Assembly (NCBI GenBank): GCA_964468475.1 | Contig: CAYXUL010000002.1 | Coordinates: 37,283 to 101,282, forward strand | Reading direction: 5' to 3' | Length of the DNA: 64,000 bases | DNA from: JBECKX01 sp964468475 | Lineage (GTDB): Bacteria > Zixibacteria > MSB-5A5 > CAIYYT01 | In this document: positions 52,073-61,670 of the stretch, piece after piece | Position numbering within the stretch: the first letter of the stretch is position 1 | Layout: every line of letters begins with the position of its first letter | Notes under the pieces: model-generated | What the model saw: the letters and a program-made list of their open reading frames with translations, nothing else | The model's database searches: none | What the model was told of the DNA's origin: nothing | Position numbers and translations under genes: made by a program

Positions 52073-52582
52073 ATGGCGATTCTGCGCGACCTGGAGAAGG
52101 CTGAACTCAAGGAACTGGTTCGCTGGCGGAATGATCCGCAAGTCAATCGGTATCTCGCAAATCGGCTGAAGACTCTGACTGAGGCCGAGGCCTGGTACGA
52201 GCGCCTGAAATCAAACCCAAAGGTGTGGCTTAAGGCAATTCTGGATAACGACAGGCTGATTGGCTACGCCACTGTCGAGTCAATCGATGAGAAGAACCGG
52301 AAGTGCGAGCTCGCTTTGGCTATCGGAGAGCCCTCTTATTGGGGGAAGGGCGTCGGCAAGCAGGCTCTTGGCGAAATGCTGAAGTATGCGTTCGAGACGC
52401 TGCATATGCACCGTGTCTGGGCTGCAGTTGCCTGTGGTAATGAACGCTCCGAACGCCTCGTCAGAGGTGCAGGCTTCCTGCTTGAAGGGACCATGCGGGA
52501 AGCGATAATTATGGAGGGGGACTTCACCGACTTATTTTGCTTTTCCCTGCTGGAAAACGAGTACGCGCCGGACCATCGCTGA
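52073..52582 (+). CDS. GNAT-family acetyltransferase (RimJ/RimL type)
   Basis: A 169-residue protein starting at the ATG at 52073 (a TTG at 52043 is in frame). The order LRDLEKAELKELVRWRNDPQVNRYL, IGEPSYWGKGVGKQALGEMLKYAF (acetyl-CoA loop GKGVGK) and RVWAAVACGNERSERLVRGAGF is typical of RimJ/RimL-like enzymes, which acetylate protein N-termini or small amines. The stop touches the end of the convergent phosphoesterase gene. Confidence 0.87.
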   Translation: MAILRDLEKAELKELVRWRNDPQVNRYLANRLKTLTEAEAWYERLKSNPKVWLKAILDNDRLIGYATVESIDEKNRKCELALAIGEPSYWGKGVGKQALGEMLKYAFETLHMHRVWAAVACGNERSERLVRGAGFLLEGTMREAIIMEGDFTDLFCFSLLENEYAPDHR

Positions 52583-53716
52583 TCAGTTCAACTCGAGCAG
52601 TACAATCTCCGACCGGCTCATAGTGCGAAACGGTGGCCCCCACGTACCGACGCCACACGAGCAGTAGAGATTGAAGTCACCGTCGGTATGAAGCCCATAG
52701 TCAAGTCCTTTGTAGACCAGCTTAGTGAGGTGATTGAAGGGCCAAATCTGCCCACGGTGGGTATGCCCGGCAAGGTGAAGATTGACGCCGTATTTCTTGA
52801 AAAGGCCTATCCGACGCGGTTCATGGAACATCAGAATCGTCGGTTTCTTGCGGTCAAGCTGTTTCAGAAGTTCTTCTGGATTGTTAGGCCGTCCGGGGGT
52901 CGGGTAGTCGATTCCCACGAGTTGAACACCATCAATATCGACAACCTCGTTTCGCAGTAACCTGATCGAAGTTGATTTGATTGCTGCCACGGCGATTTCC
53001 TGTCGAATATAGGTTTCATGATTGCCGGTGATCATAAAGATACCCAGTTCAGGAGCAAGCTCATTAATCGGTTCGATTAGAGAAGAGATCTTTGAACCGC
53101 CTCCATCGAAGAGATCGCCGCCGATCAGGACAAGGCTCGGTTCGAGACGGTTGATCTCATTTACAACCTTTTGCAAAAAGCCCCGCCTGAGAATCGCGCC
53201 GACATGGATATCCGAGACGAACACGATTCGACGTTGCTTCCAGATATCGGGGAGATTGCTGATCGGCACTTGCACCCGTTTCACCCTGGGGATCATGGCA
53301 TTGCGATAGGCGTAAATCACAACCAGCATCATCAGAGCGAGGATAGCCAGCGCCCAGCGGGGTGAGAAGGGCGGCAGGCCGACGACGGAGAAGATAATGC
53401 TCAGCAGAGCTGCAACAACGGCGCCTGCCAGCAGGTAAGCGAAGGCGCCGATCCAGAGGGCGGAGAGATAGTAATAGGCGCGCGTGAACACGTTGTCGCG
53501 ATTAATTACCAGGATGTTGGAGAGTGGAAAACTGATTGCGAGGAACATCAGGATCCAGAAGTACCAGTTGGCAGCACCGGTTCCTCCGAGCGCGAACAAA
53601 ACGAGAGTAAGCTTATAGAAGCCGTAATGGGTAGCAAGCAGGATGATGGTGATGATCGACACGACAGTCGTGAAGATCAGTTTCATCCGCCTCGCTGAAT
53701 TATCGGATTGCGCCAT
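52583..53716 (-). CDS. Membrane-bound metallophosphoesterase (YkuE-like)
   Basis: A 377-residue protein with four membrane helices in the first ~145 residues and a calcineurin-like phosphoesterase domain after them. All five metal motifs are present: FVSDIHVG, IGGDLFDGG, ITGNHETY, ILMFHEPRR and LAGHTHRGQIWPF. Related proteins cleave UDP-diacylglucosamine or other phosphoesters at the membrane; the substrate here is unknown. Confidence 0.9.
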   Translation of the reverse strand: MAQSDNSARRMKLIFTTVVSIITIILLATHYGFYKLTLVLFALGGTGAANWYFWILMFLAISFPLSNILVINRDNVFTRAYYYLSALWIGAFAYLLAGAVVAALLSIIFSVVGLPPFSPRWALAILALMMLVVIYAYRNAMIPRVKRVQVPISNLPDIWKQRRIVFVSDIHVGAILRRGFLQKVVNEINRLEPSLVLIGGDLFDGGGSKISSLIEPINELAPELGIFMITGNHETYIRQEIAVAAIKSTSIRLLRNEVVDIDGVQLVGIDYPTPGRPNNPEELLKQLDRKKPTILMFHEPRRIGLFKKYGVNLHLAGHTHRGQIWPFNHLTKLVYKGLDYGLHTDGDFNLYCSCGVGTWGPPFRTMSRSEIVLLELN

Positions 53717-53775
53717 CTCGACTTATACGACAGCGAGATCAGTTGAACGACCATTAATCTCTGCAAATCGGCATA

Positions 53776-53806
53776 AACAAAGAAAGCGCCGGCTTTTAAC
53801 CGGCGC
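53776..53806 (-). terminator. Terminator of the tetraheme cytochrome c gene
   Basis: On the minus strand GCGCCGG/CCGGCGC form a 7-bp stem with a 7-base loop (53806-53786), followed by TTTCTTTGTT. It lies about 50 bases after the stop at 53859. Confidence 0.75.
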
Positions 53807-53858
53807 CCTCACTAACTATTCCACATTAACAAAGAGATTTTATCTGCCAGACGCAGAT

Positions 53859-54395
53859 TTATTTCCCTTCCGTCTTAGCCTCTTTCATGACATGCATCGC
53901 CTTCATGTTCTTCACGGCTTCCTCAAACTTGAAGCCCTTGAATGTCGGCGACTTCTTGTTGTGGCAGCCCTCGCAAGTCTCCGCGGTCGGCATGATCAGA
54001 CCATTTGCTATCGCGAGTTCCTTGTCTTTCATGATTTTCTGGGACTTATAGGCGGAACCCGGACCGTGGCAGGCTTCGCATTGCACACCAGTTAACAGCT
54101 CGCCATCCTTGTCCTTACCGGTTGAATGACATCCGATACACTCGGCCTTCTTTTGCTCTTCCGGCTTCAGGGCATCCCAAGCTTTGGCATGCACGGTTTC
54201 CATCCAGGAATCATGCTCCGTTTTGTGACAAATCTTGCACTTCTTATGACCGACATAGTCGTACTTGGCGGCTTCTACTTTCTTCACAGTATCTTGTTTG
54301 GCTTCTTTGGTCGCTTCCTGCGCCATCGCAGTACTCAGAAGAAAAGCAGTGGCTACCAATGCAATCGTTGCTATTAGGGTCAATTTTCTAAGCAC
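53859..54395 (-). CDS. Periplasmic tetraheme cytochrome c (c554-like)
   Basis: A 178-residue exported cytochrome with four haem-binding CxxCH motifs (CKICH, CIGCH, CEACH, CEGCH) in a cytochrome c554/NapC-like arrangement, with GVQCEACHGPGSAY typical of the c554 family. I chose the GTG at 54395 because AGGAGG lies five bases upstream and the signal peptide (LTLIATIALVATAFLLSTAMA) starts directly after. The linker after the signal is rich in Lys and Glu. It could shuttle electrons for the large multiheme proteins at 58983-63665. Confidence 0.9.
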   Translation of the reverse strand: MLRKLTLIATIALVATAFLLSTAMAQEATKEAKQDTVKKVEAAKYDYVGHKKCKICHKTEHDSWMETVHAKAWDALKPEEQKKAECIGCHSTGKDKDGELLTGVQCEACHGPGSAYKSQKIMKDKELAIANGLIMPTAETCEGCHNKKSPTFKGFKFEEAVKNMKAMHVMKEAKTEGK

Positions 54396-54433
54396 ACTAA
54401 CCTCCTCAGGATATGAATCCTTAATTCTCAAGC

Positions 54434-54464
54434 TTTATACAACGCTCACCCTAATGGCGATCAA
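54434..54464 (-). promoter_or_regulatory. Possible promoter of the tetraheme cytochrome gene
   Basis: On the minus strand TTGATC (54464-54459) is followed after 19 bases by TATAAA (54439-54434), or after 17 by TGTATA. It lies about 40 bases upstream of the GTG. Confidence 0.4.
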
Positions 54465-54540
54465 AATATCTCCTTAATGTTTGTCAGTCAAGCTGAAATG
54501 TTACGATCTGGATTTTATTTGCAACAATCTGCGTAAGTGC

Positions 54541-54569
54541 TTGCGTTATTTTATCATATCGCGTATAAT
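54541..54569 (+). promoter_or_regulatory. Promoter of the OmpA-TSP3 gene, with a ~290-base leader
   Basis: TTGCGT (54541-54546) and a consensus TATAAT (54564-54569) are 17 bases apart. A second TATAAT follows at 54577-54582 in the repeat CGTATAAT. From here to the TTG start at 54867 are nearly 300 bases with no gene; the part near 54735-54770 is GC-rich with a GGCGC/GCGCC hairpin followed by ATTTTT. Confidence 0.55.
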
Positions 54570-54866
54570 CTCGCCGTATAATGGCAGAATAGTTGACATG
54601 AACTCGATATTTTTTTCACAAGTGCTTCTGCAGGGAGGTGATTGATCTAACCTTTTGTTATAGCTTCCCGAATCGCTTATACCATAAGTTTTTGTTGATT
54701 TGACGTTGAGAAGAATTTAACTTTCGCCCTATTCTGAGGCGCGGCGTAAGTGCGCCCGCCGGGATTTTTGAGTTAGGGTACGAATTGCTATTCCATGGAG
54801 GGATATTCCTGAATTATCTCATCCGGGGACTAAGACAAGAATAACCTTAGTTGGGAGGTACTGACC

Positions 54867-56366
54867 TTGCGAAAAGGAATATTTTTATTCGCGACGTTGC
54901 TATTGATTGTCGCTATGTCGCTTCCGGCCGTGGCTTATGACCAAACCGGAAGACTGGGGCTGAGCTATCGTTTCGGCGTTCATTCGGTGCTGAAGAGCCC
55001 GTGGGATCTCCGCTTTATGCATGGCGCCGAAGCCAAGTTTGGGATTAATCCGCACTGGATGGTGGGTGTAAATGGCGTCTATGCAGCCACCGAAGGGGCC
55101 TATCTGAACCAGACCAAAACTTTGCCGTTCTTCGACACCTCGAACGATTCGACCGGCACTTTGAGCCTGAGAAATTATATCATCACCGCAGGCCCGATTT
55201 ACAATTTTACACCAGACAAAGACTACAATGTCTGGGTAACCGCCGGTGCGGGAATTGGCTACTATGTGATAAGGGATGCCGACGGCAAAACAGTCAGGAT
55301 TCCCGATCTTAACGGGGAGATGTTTCCTCTCAACGATACCCGCTTCACCATTATGCTGGGTGCCGGATTTGAGTATTTTCTCGTCGACAACTTCTCTCTC
55401 GGCGCTGGCCTGCGCTACTATATTGCCACCACAATCCTTTCGCAGTACAAGGGTGCCCCTAACAAGGAACCGTTGAAGAAATCGGATGCTCTCGACCTGC
55501 CGACAGGCTTGATTGAGTTTGGCGCGGTGGCCACGGTTTATCTTGGCAAATGTAAAGATTCAGACCATGACGGCGTCTGCGATGATGTCGATCAATGCCC
55601 TGATACGCCAAAAGGCTGTGAAGTCGACGAAAACGGTTGTCCTATTGATACCGATGGTGACGGCGTCTGCGATGGCCTTGACCAGTGTCCTGACACGCCG
55701 CGGTGCGCCAAGGTCGATATGAACGGATGCCCGGTCGATACCGACGGCGACGGCGTGTGGGATGGCTGCGACAAGTGCCCGAACACACCGTCCGGTTGTG
55801 AGGTTGACGCCAATGGCTGCCCGCTTGATTCAGACAACGACGGTGTCTGGGATTGCCGCGACAAGTGCCCGGATACACCTTCATGCTGTAACGTTGACGC
55901 CGATGGCTGCCCGACCGATTCCGACAATGACGGCGTTTGCGACGGCTGCGATGAGTGCCCCGGCACTCCGGCCGGCTATAAGGTCGACGAGCGCGGCTGC
56001 CCGACGGGTGTTCCTGAGATTCAGGAAACCCTGTCCTTACAGGGTGTCGAAGGTTTCGTAGTTAATACCTGGACACTTACCGACGCTTTCAAGAAGATCC
56101 TCGACAAGGTTGCCGATGGTCTGAAAGCCTTCCCGCATGTCAAGGTGGAAGTGCAGGGTCACACCGACATATCCGGTACCAAGGAATGGAACCAGACTCT
56201 GTCGGAGCGACGCGCGAATTCGGTCAGGGATTACCTGATCTCCAAGGGTGTTGCTGCCGATCGCCTGACTGCCAAGGGCTATGGCTCATCGAAGCCGAAG
56301 TATGACAACAGCACTCCGATTGGACGTTCCAAGAATCGCCGGGTGGAGTTGGTGCGCGTCAACTAG
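54867..56366 (+). CDS. OmpA-family outer membrane protein with TSP3 repeats
   Basis: A 499-residue protein started by TTG with a GGGAGG site 9 bases upstream. Signal peptide (1-23), then an eight-strand-type beta-barrel (~25-225, ending VATVYLGKC). Next are five cysteine-bearing thrombospondin type 3 repeats (~228-380; unit like DTDGDGVCDGLDQCPDTP ... VDxNGCP), which bind calcium. The C-terminal OmpA domain binds peptidoglycan: VEVQGHTDISG, LSERRANSVRDYLISKG, RLTAKGYGSSKP, and NRRVEL. Homologues (OprF/OmpA type) anchor the outer membrane to the wall. A terminator follows. Confidence 0.95.
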   Translation: MRKGIFLFATLLLIVAMSLPAVAYDQTGRLGLSYRFGVHSVLKSPWDLRFMHGAEAKFGINPHWMVGVNGVYAATEGAYLNQTKTLPFFDTSNDSTGTLSLRNYIITAGPIYNFTPDKDYNVWVTAGAGIGYYVIRDADGKTVRIPDLNGEMFPLNDTRFTIMLGAGFEYFLVDNFSLGAGLRYYIATTILSQYKGAPNKEPLKKSDALDLPTGLIEFGAVATVYLGKCKDSDHDGVCDDVDQCPDTPKGCEVDENGCPIDTDGDGVCDGLDQCPDTPRCAKVDMNGCPVDTDGDGVWDGCDKCPNTPSGCEVDANGCPLDSDNDGVWDCRDKCPDTPSCCNVDADGCPTDSDNDGVCDGCDECPGTPAGYKVDERGCPTGVPEIQETLSLQGVEGFVVNTWTLTDAFKKILDKVADGLKAFPHVKVEVQGHTDISGTKEWNQTLSERRANSVRDYLISKGVAADRLTAKGYGSSKPKYDNSTPIGRSKNRRVELVRVN

Positions 56367-56409
56367 CACACCTTCCTAACGGTTACTTCTTTTTAGTCCC
56401 TGGAATAAC

Positions 56410-56446
56410 AAGCGCCGAGCCTGCGAATGCTGGTTCGGCGCTTTTT
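56410..56446 (+). terminator. Terminator after the OmpA gene
   Basis: AAGCGCCGA pairs with TCGGCGCTT (9 bp, extended by two inner GC pairs) and is followed by TTTTT. It begins about 45 bases after the stop. Confidence 0.85.
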
Positions 56447-56449
56447 AAT

Positions 56450-56478
56450 TTGTGCGAAACCGTATCGTGAGATACGAT
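56450..56478 (+). promoter_or_regulatory. Promoter with a 16-base inverted repeat before the monooxygenase-like gene
   Basis: TTGTGC (56450-56455) and TACGAT (56473-56478) are 17 bases apart. The perfect inverted repeat CGTATC-GTGA-GATACG (56461-56476) fills the spacer and overlaps the -10 box, a classic repressor position. It has the same 6-4-6 geometry as the repeat before the TetR gene, but a different half-site. Confidence 0.5.
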
Positions 56479-56498
56479 GAGTGAACAAGAGGAACGAC

Positions 56499-56816
56499 AT
56501 GGTTGGCAGAATTTGGCGCGGCTGGACAACCCCGGCAAACGCAGATGATTACGAGAAGCTACTGAAAAGCGAGATATTCCCCGGCATAGCCGCCAAGGGA
56601 GTTTCAGGGTATCGCGGGATTCAGCTGTTTCGACGCGCGCTCGTGGATGAGGTAGAGTTTCTGACTGTAATGTGGTTTGACAGCTGGGAAGCTGTCAAAG
56701 AGTTTGCGGGAGACGACTACGAGAAAGCGTACGTGCCGCAAAAGGCGCGTGGGATCCTGGCACGCTTTGACGAGAGATCTCAGCATTACGAGATCCGCGA
56801 GCAACTCACGTATTAG
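56499..56816 (+). CDS. Antibiotic biosynthesis monooxygenase-like (dimeric alpha-beta barrel) protein
   Basis: A 105-residue protein from the ATG at 56499 with an AGAGGA site 6 bases upstream. The start VGRIWRGWTTPANADDYEKLL and the following FLTVMWFDSWEAVKEFAG segment fit small ABM/YgiN-like dimeric ferredoxin-fold proteins. Members oxidise or bind quinols, haem or small aromatics; the specific role is unknown. It has its own promoter with an operator-like palindrome. Confidence 0.72.
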   Translation: MVGRIWRGWTTPANADDYEKLLKSEIFPGIAAKGVSGYRGIQLFRRALVDEVEFLTVMWFDSWEAVKEFAGDDYEKAYVPQKARGILARFDERSQHYEIREQLTY

Positions 56817-57115
56817 CAACCGGTTATAGCCAGGAGGGGCCCGCTGCGCCCGCAACTTCACCTCTCTGGCTGCCGCGCCGAGCAGTGCTGAAACAGGTTC
56901 ATTGCAGTCAGAACGCGGAATCGCTTCCACACCGAGTTCATTCCCAAGAAGTCGCTTGCGAATTACGTAACAACATCTGAAACTGTGTTCACTGAGATCG
57001 TCGCTGACAGCCGGGTAACTACTGGCATGGCCGTGACCGACGCTCTCCACAGTTTTCGAGCCGTTTTCGGCGCGCTAAACGAGTGGATAGAAACATCGAT
57101 TGGAGAGGACATCTA
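56817..57115 (+). other. Intergenic region without a recognisable gene
   Basis: About 300 bases between two small genes. A minus-strand open frame (57050-56604) crosses the end of the monooxygenase-like gene but has no ribosome site and an unremarkable composition, so I do not call it. No terminator or RNA gene is evident. Confidence 0.5.
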
Positions 57116-57397
57116 ATGAAGGCCAAGTTCAACGAAACGGTCATCGCCGAGAGCGATCGGGCCGTTGTAATCGAAGGCAACTACTACTTTCCACCCGATT
57201 CCGTCAAAAGGGAGTTTCTTCGGGCAAGTGAATTCCATACCAGCTGCCCGCGTAAAGGCGAAGCAAACTACTACAGCCTGGCGGTGAACGGCAACAGGAT
57301 CGCCGATGCAGCATGGTATTATCCCAACCCCGGAGAGACGGCAGAACAGATCAAAAACTACATCGCCTTCTGGAAAGGTGTAAAAGTAGTAGAGTGA
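57116..57397 (+). CDS. DUF427 family protein
   Basis: A 93-residue protein; a GGAGAGG site lies about 7 bases before the ATG at 57116, which I prefer to an upstream in-frame start. The pattern ESDRAVVIEGNYYFPPDSV, then CPRKGEANYYSLAVNG, IADAAWYYPNPGE and IKNYIAFWKGVKV is that of DUF427 (PF04248). The family is a small beta-barrel of unknown biochemical role. It is complete and of normal length. Confidence 0.88.
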   Translation: MKAKFNETVIAESDRAVVIEGNYYFPPDSVKREFLRASEFHTSCPRKGEANYYSLAVNGNRIADAAWYYPNPGETAEQIKNYIAFWKGVKVVE

Positions 57398-57469
57398 AGC
57401 CATTCCGTGACCCAGTGGACAGGCCCCTGGGCGCGTAATCTCTCACCAGGCTGCCACGTTCTTACCAGC

Positions 57470-57498
57470 TTGACAATTCCCCCGTCTCACGCTATCCT
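57470..57498 (+). promoter_or_regulatory. Promoter of trmB
   Basis: TTGACA (57470-57475) and TATCCT (57493-57498) are 17 bases apart; the ATG at 57536 lies about 30 bases after the expected start of transcription. Confidence 0.65.
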
Positions 57499-57535
57499 GC
57501 CGCGCTAAGCAGAAGATCTCAACGCCAATGGACGG

Positions 57536-58177
57536 ATGCCGAAGAAGAAGTTGAAACGCTTCGCCGAAATGGCGACATTCCCCAATGTTATCCAGATGGA
57601 TTCAACACTTTATGGGCGGTGGGCACGTGATTTCTTTCACAATGATAACCCTATCACTCTTGAATTAGCCTGCGGCAAAGGAGAGTACGCTCTTGCACTG
57701 GCGTTACGCCACCCGAATCGCAACTTCGTTGGCGTCGATCTCAAAGGCGCTCGACTCTGGAGTGGCGCGAAGAAGGCGTTGCAGGATGGGATCTCCAATG
57801 TCGCTTTTCTTCGGTTTCCGATAGAGCGGCTCAGCGAAGTCTTCGCGCACGGCGAAGTTGCGGAGATCTGGATCACTTTTCCCGACCCTTACCCTCGCAG
57901 AGGAAAGGCAAAAAAACGTCTGACAGCGCCCAGATTCATTGATCTGTACCATCAAATCCTCGTAGACGGCGGTCTTGTCCATTTCAAGACCGATGCGGCT
58001 GACTTGTTTGACTTTACCGAGGAAACGTTGAAGGAACAGGGCATTCCGATTGTGGAAATCCACCGCGATATCTATCGTAATCGAGTGGACAATGATCTTC
58101 TTTATATCCAGACTACCTACGAAAAGCGGCATCTTGAGGATGGCCGTACAATCAACTACCTCTGTTTTAAGCTCTGA
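57536..58177 (+). CDS. trmB: tRNA (guanine-N7-)-methyltransferase
   Basis: Methylates G46 of tRNAs with SAM. The 213-residue protein has the motif I LELACGKGEYALALA, NFVGVDLKGARLW, and the TrmB hallmark IWITFPDPYPRRGKAKKRLTAPRF, ending with YEKRHLEDGRTINYLCFK. The ATG has only a weak GGACGG site. It has its own promoter and is followed by the TetR gene. Confidence 0.95.
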   Translation: MPKKKLKRFAEMATFPNVIQMDSTLYGRWARDFFHNDNPITLELACGKGEYALALALRHPNRNFVGVDLKGARLWSGAKKALQDGISNVAFLRFPIERLSEVFAHGEVAEIWITFPDPYPRRGKAKKRLTAPRFIDLYHQILVDGGLVHFKTDAADLFDFTEETLKEQGIPIVEIHRDIYRNRVDNDLLYIQTTYEKRHLEDGRTINYLCFKL

Positions 58178-58259
58178 ATAGCAACAAGTTAACCAGCTGA
58201 AAGTCGCCGTAGTTAGCCGATATTATGTGAAAAAAATAACAAAATCTCTCACTTTTGGC

Positions 58260-58294
58260 TTGACAGTGACGATACTGTTAGTTAGTGTTAACTA
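58260..58294 (+). promoter_or_regulatory. Promoter and probable TetR operator
   Basis: TTGACA (58260-58265) is followed after 17 bases by TAGTGT (58283-58288). The perfect inverted repeat TAGTTA-GTGT-TAACTA (58279-58294) covers the -10 box, so a bound repressor would block transcription. It sits 28 bases before the TetR start codon, which fits autoregulation and control of the cytochrome genes downstream. Confidence 0.6.
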
Positions 58295-58322
58295 CAAATT
58301 GGTAATAGAGGTAGAATTAGCG

Positions 58323-58964
58323 ATGAAATTACCTGCTGACGATCGGCGGAGCCAGATCGTTGAGGAAGCAACACGGCTTTTCAGCGCCGACGGCTACGAA
58401 AAAGCCACGACCAAACGCCTGGCGGCCGCGTGCGGGGTCACTGAACCAGCTCTATATCGTTATTTTCCTTCTAAAGAGGACATTTACGAGGCAGTTTTGG
58501 ACTCTCTGCGAGAACGACTTGACTGCCAGGAGCTCTTTGAGCATCTGGAAAAAGAGGATGATATTGAGGCCATTTTGTTTGAACTCGCCAATCATATCTT
58601 CATCTTCACGCAGAAAAACCAGGATATCTATCGCCTTCTTTTGTTCTCGGCACTTGGGGGGCATACCAAAGCCAAACAGGTATATCAGGCGATTCGCGGC
58701 CGGCATGTGCATTTCCTCCATCGCCAGCTCAACCGCCTTTCCCTGGGTGGCACCATCAGGCAGAATAATACCGAGATTACCGCGCGTTGCTTCATCGGCA
58801 TGATCTTTGATTGTGCCCTCGGAGCAACGTTATGGCGTGGTAAACAGGGCAAGATCTACAAGCCGGACGATGTTGTCGCCAACAATGTCCCGATTTTCGC
58901 CGGCGGCCTGAAGACCGTCCCATCATCAAGCCAACCCGTTTCACAACGGCAAACCAGCCAGTAA
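58323..58964 (+). CDS. TetR/AcrR-family transcriptional regulator
   Basis: A 213-residue protein from the ATG at 58323 (GAGGT site upstream); a longer in-frame start would run through the promoter. The N-terminal DNA-binding helix-turn-helix is canonical: RSQIVEEATRLFSADGYEKATTKRLAAACGVTEPALYRYFPSKEDIY. The C-terminal ligand domain (~60-195) is of unknown specificity. An operator-like palindrome overlaps its promoter. The first giant cytochrome gene starts 18 bases after its stop, so the regulator is probably the first gene of that operon. Confidence 0.93.
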   Translation: MKLPADDRRSQIVEEATRLFSADGYEKATTKRLAAACGVTEPALYRYFPSKEDIYEAVLDSLRERLDCQELFEHLEKEDDIEAILFELANHIFIFTQKNQDIYRLLLFSALGGHTKAKQVYQAIRGRHVHFLHRQLNRLSLGGTIRQNNTEITARCFIGMIFDCALGATLWRGKQGKIYKPDDVVANNVPIFAGGLKTVPSSSQPVSQRQTSQ

Positions 58965-58982
58965 CCAGCAGAGATTTGATTC

Positions 58983-61619
<2,637 letters not shown>

Positions 61620-61670
61620 CCGTCTACACGGAATTGAGGAATAGAGTTTTGCGACTTGGGAGAATATCAG

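Noticed and set aside
55560..56000. Tandem repeat array in the OmpA gene as a possible mobile or satellite repeat
   Set aside because: It is the in-frame coding sequence of five TSP3 protein repeats.
56604..57050. Minus-strand frame of 148 codons over the end of the monooxygenase-like gene
   Set aside because: No start signal and no recognisable domain; overlaps a supported gene on the other strand.
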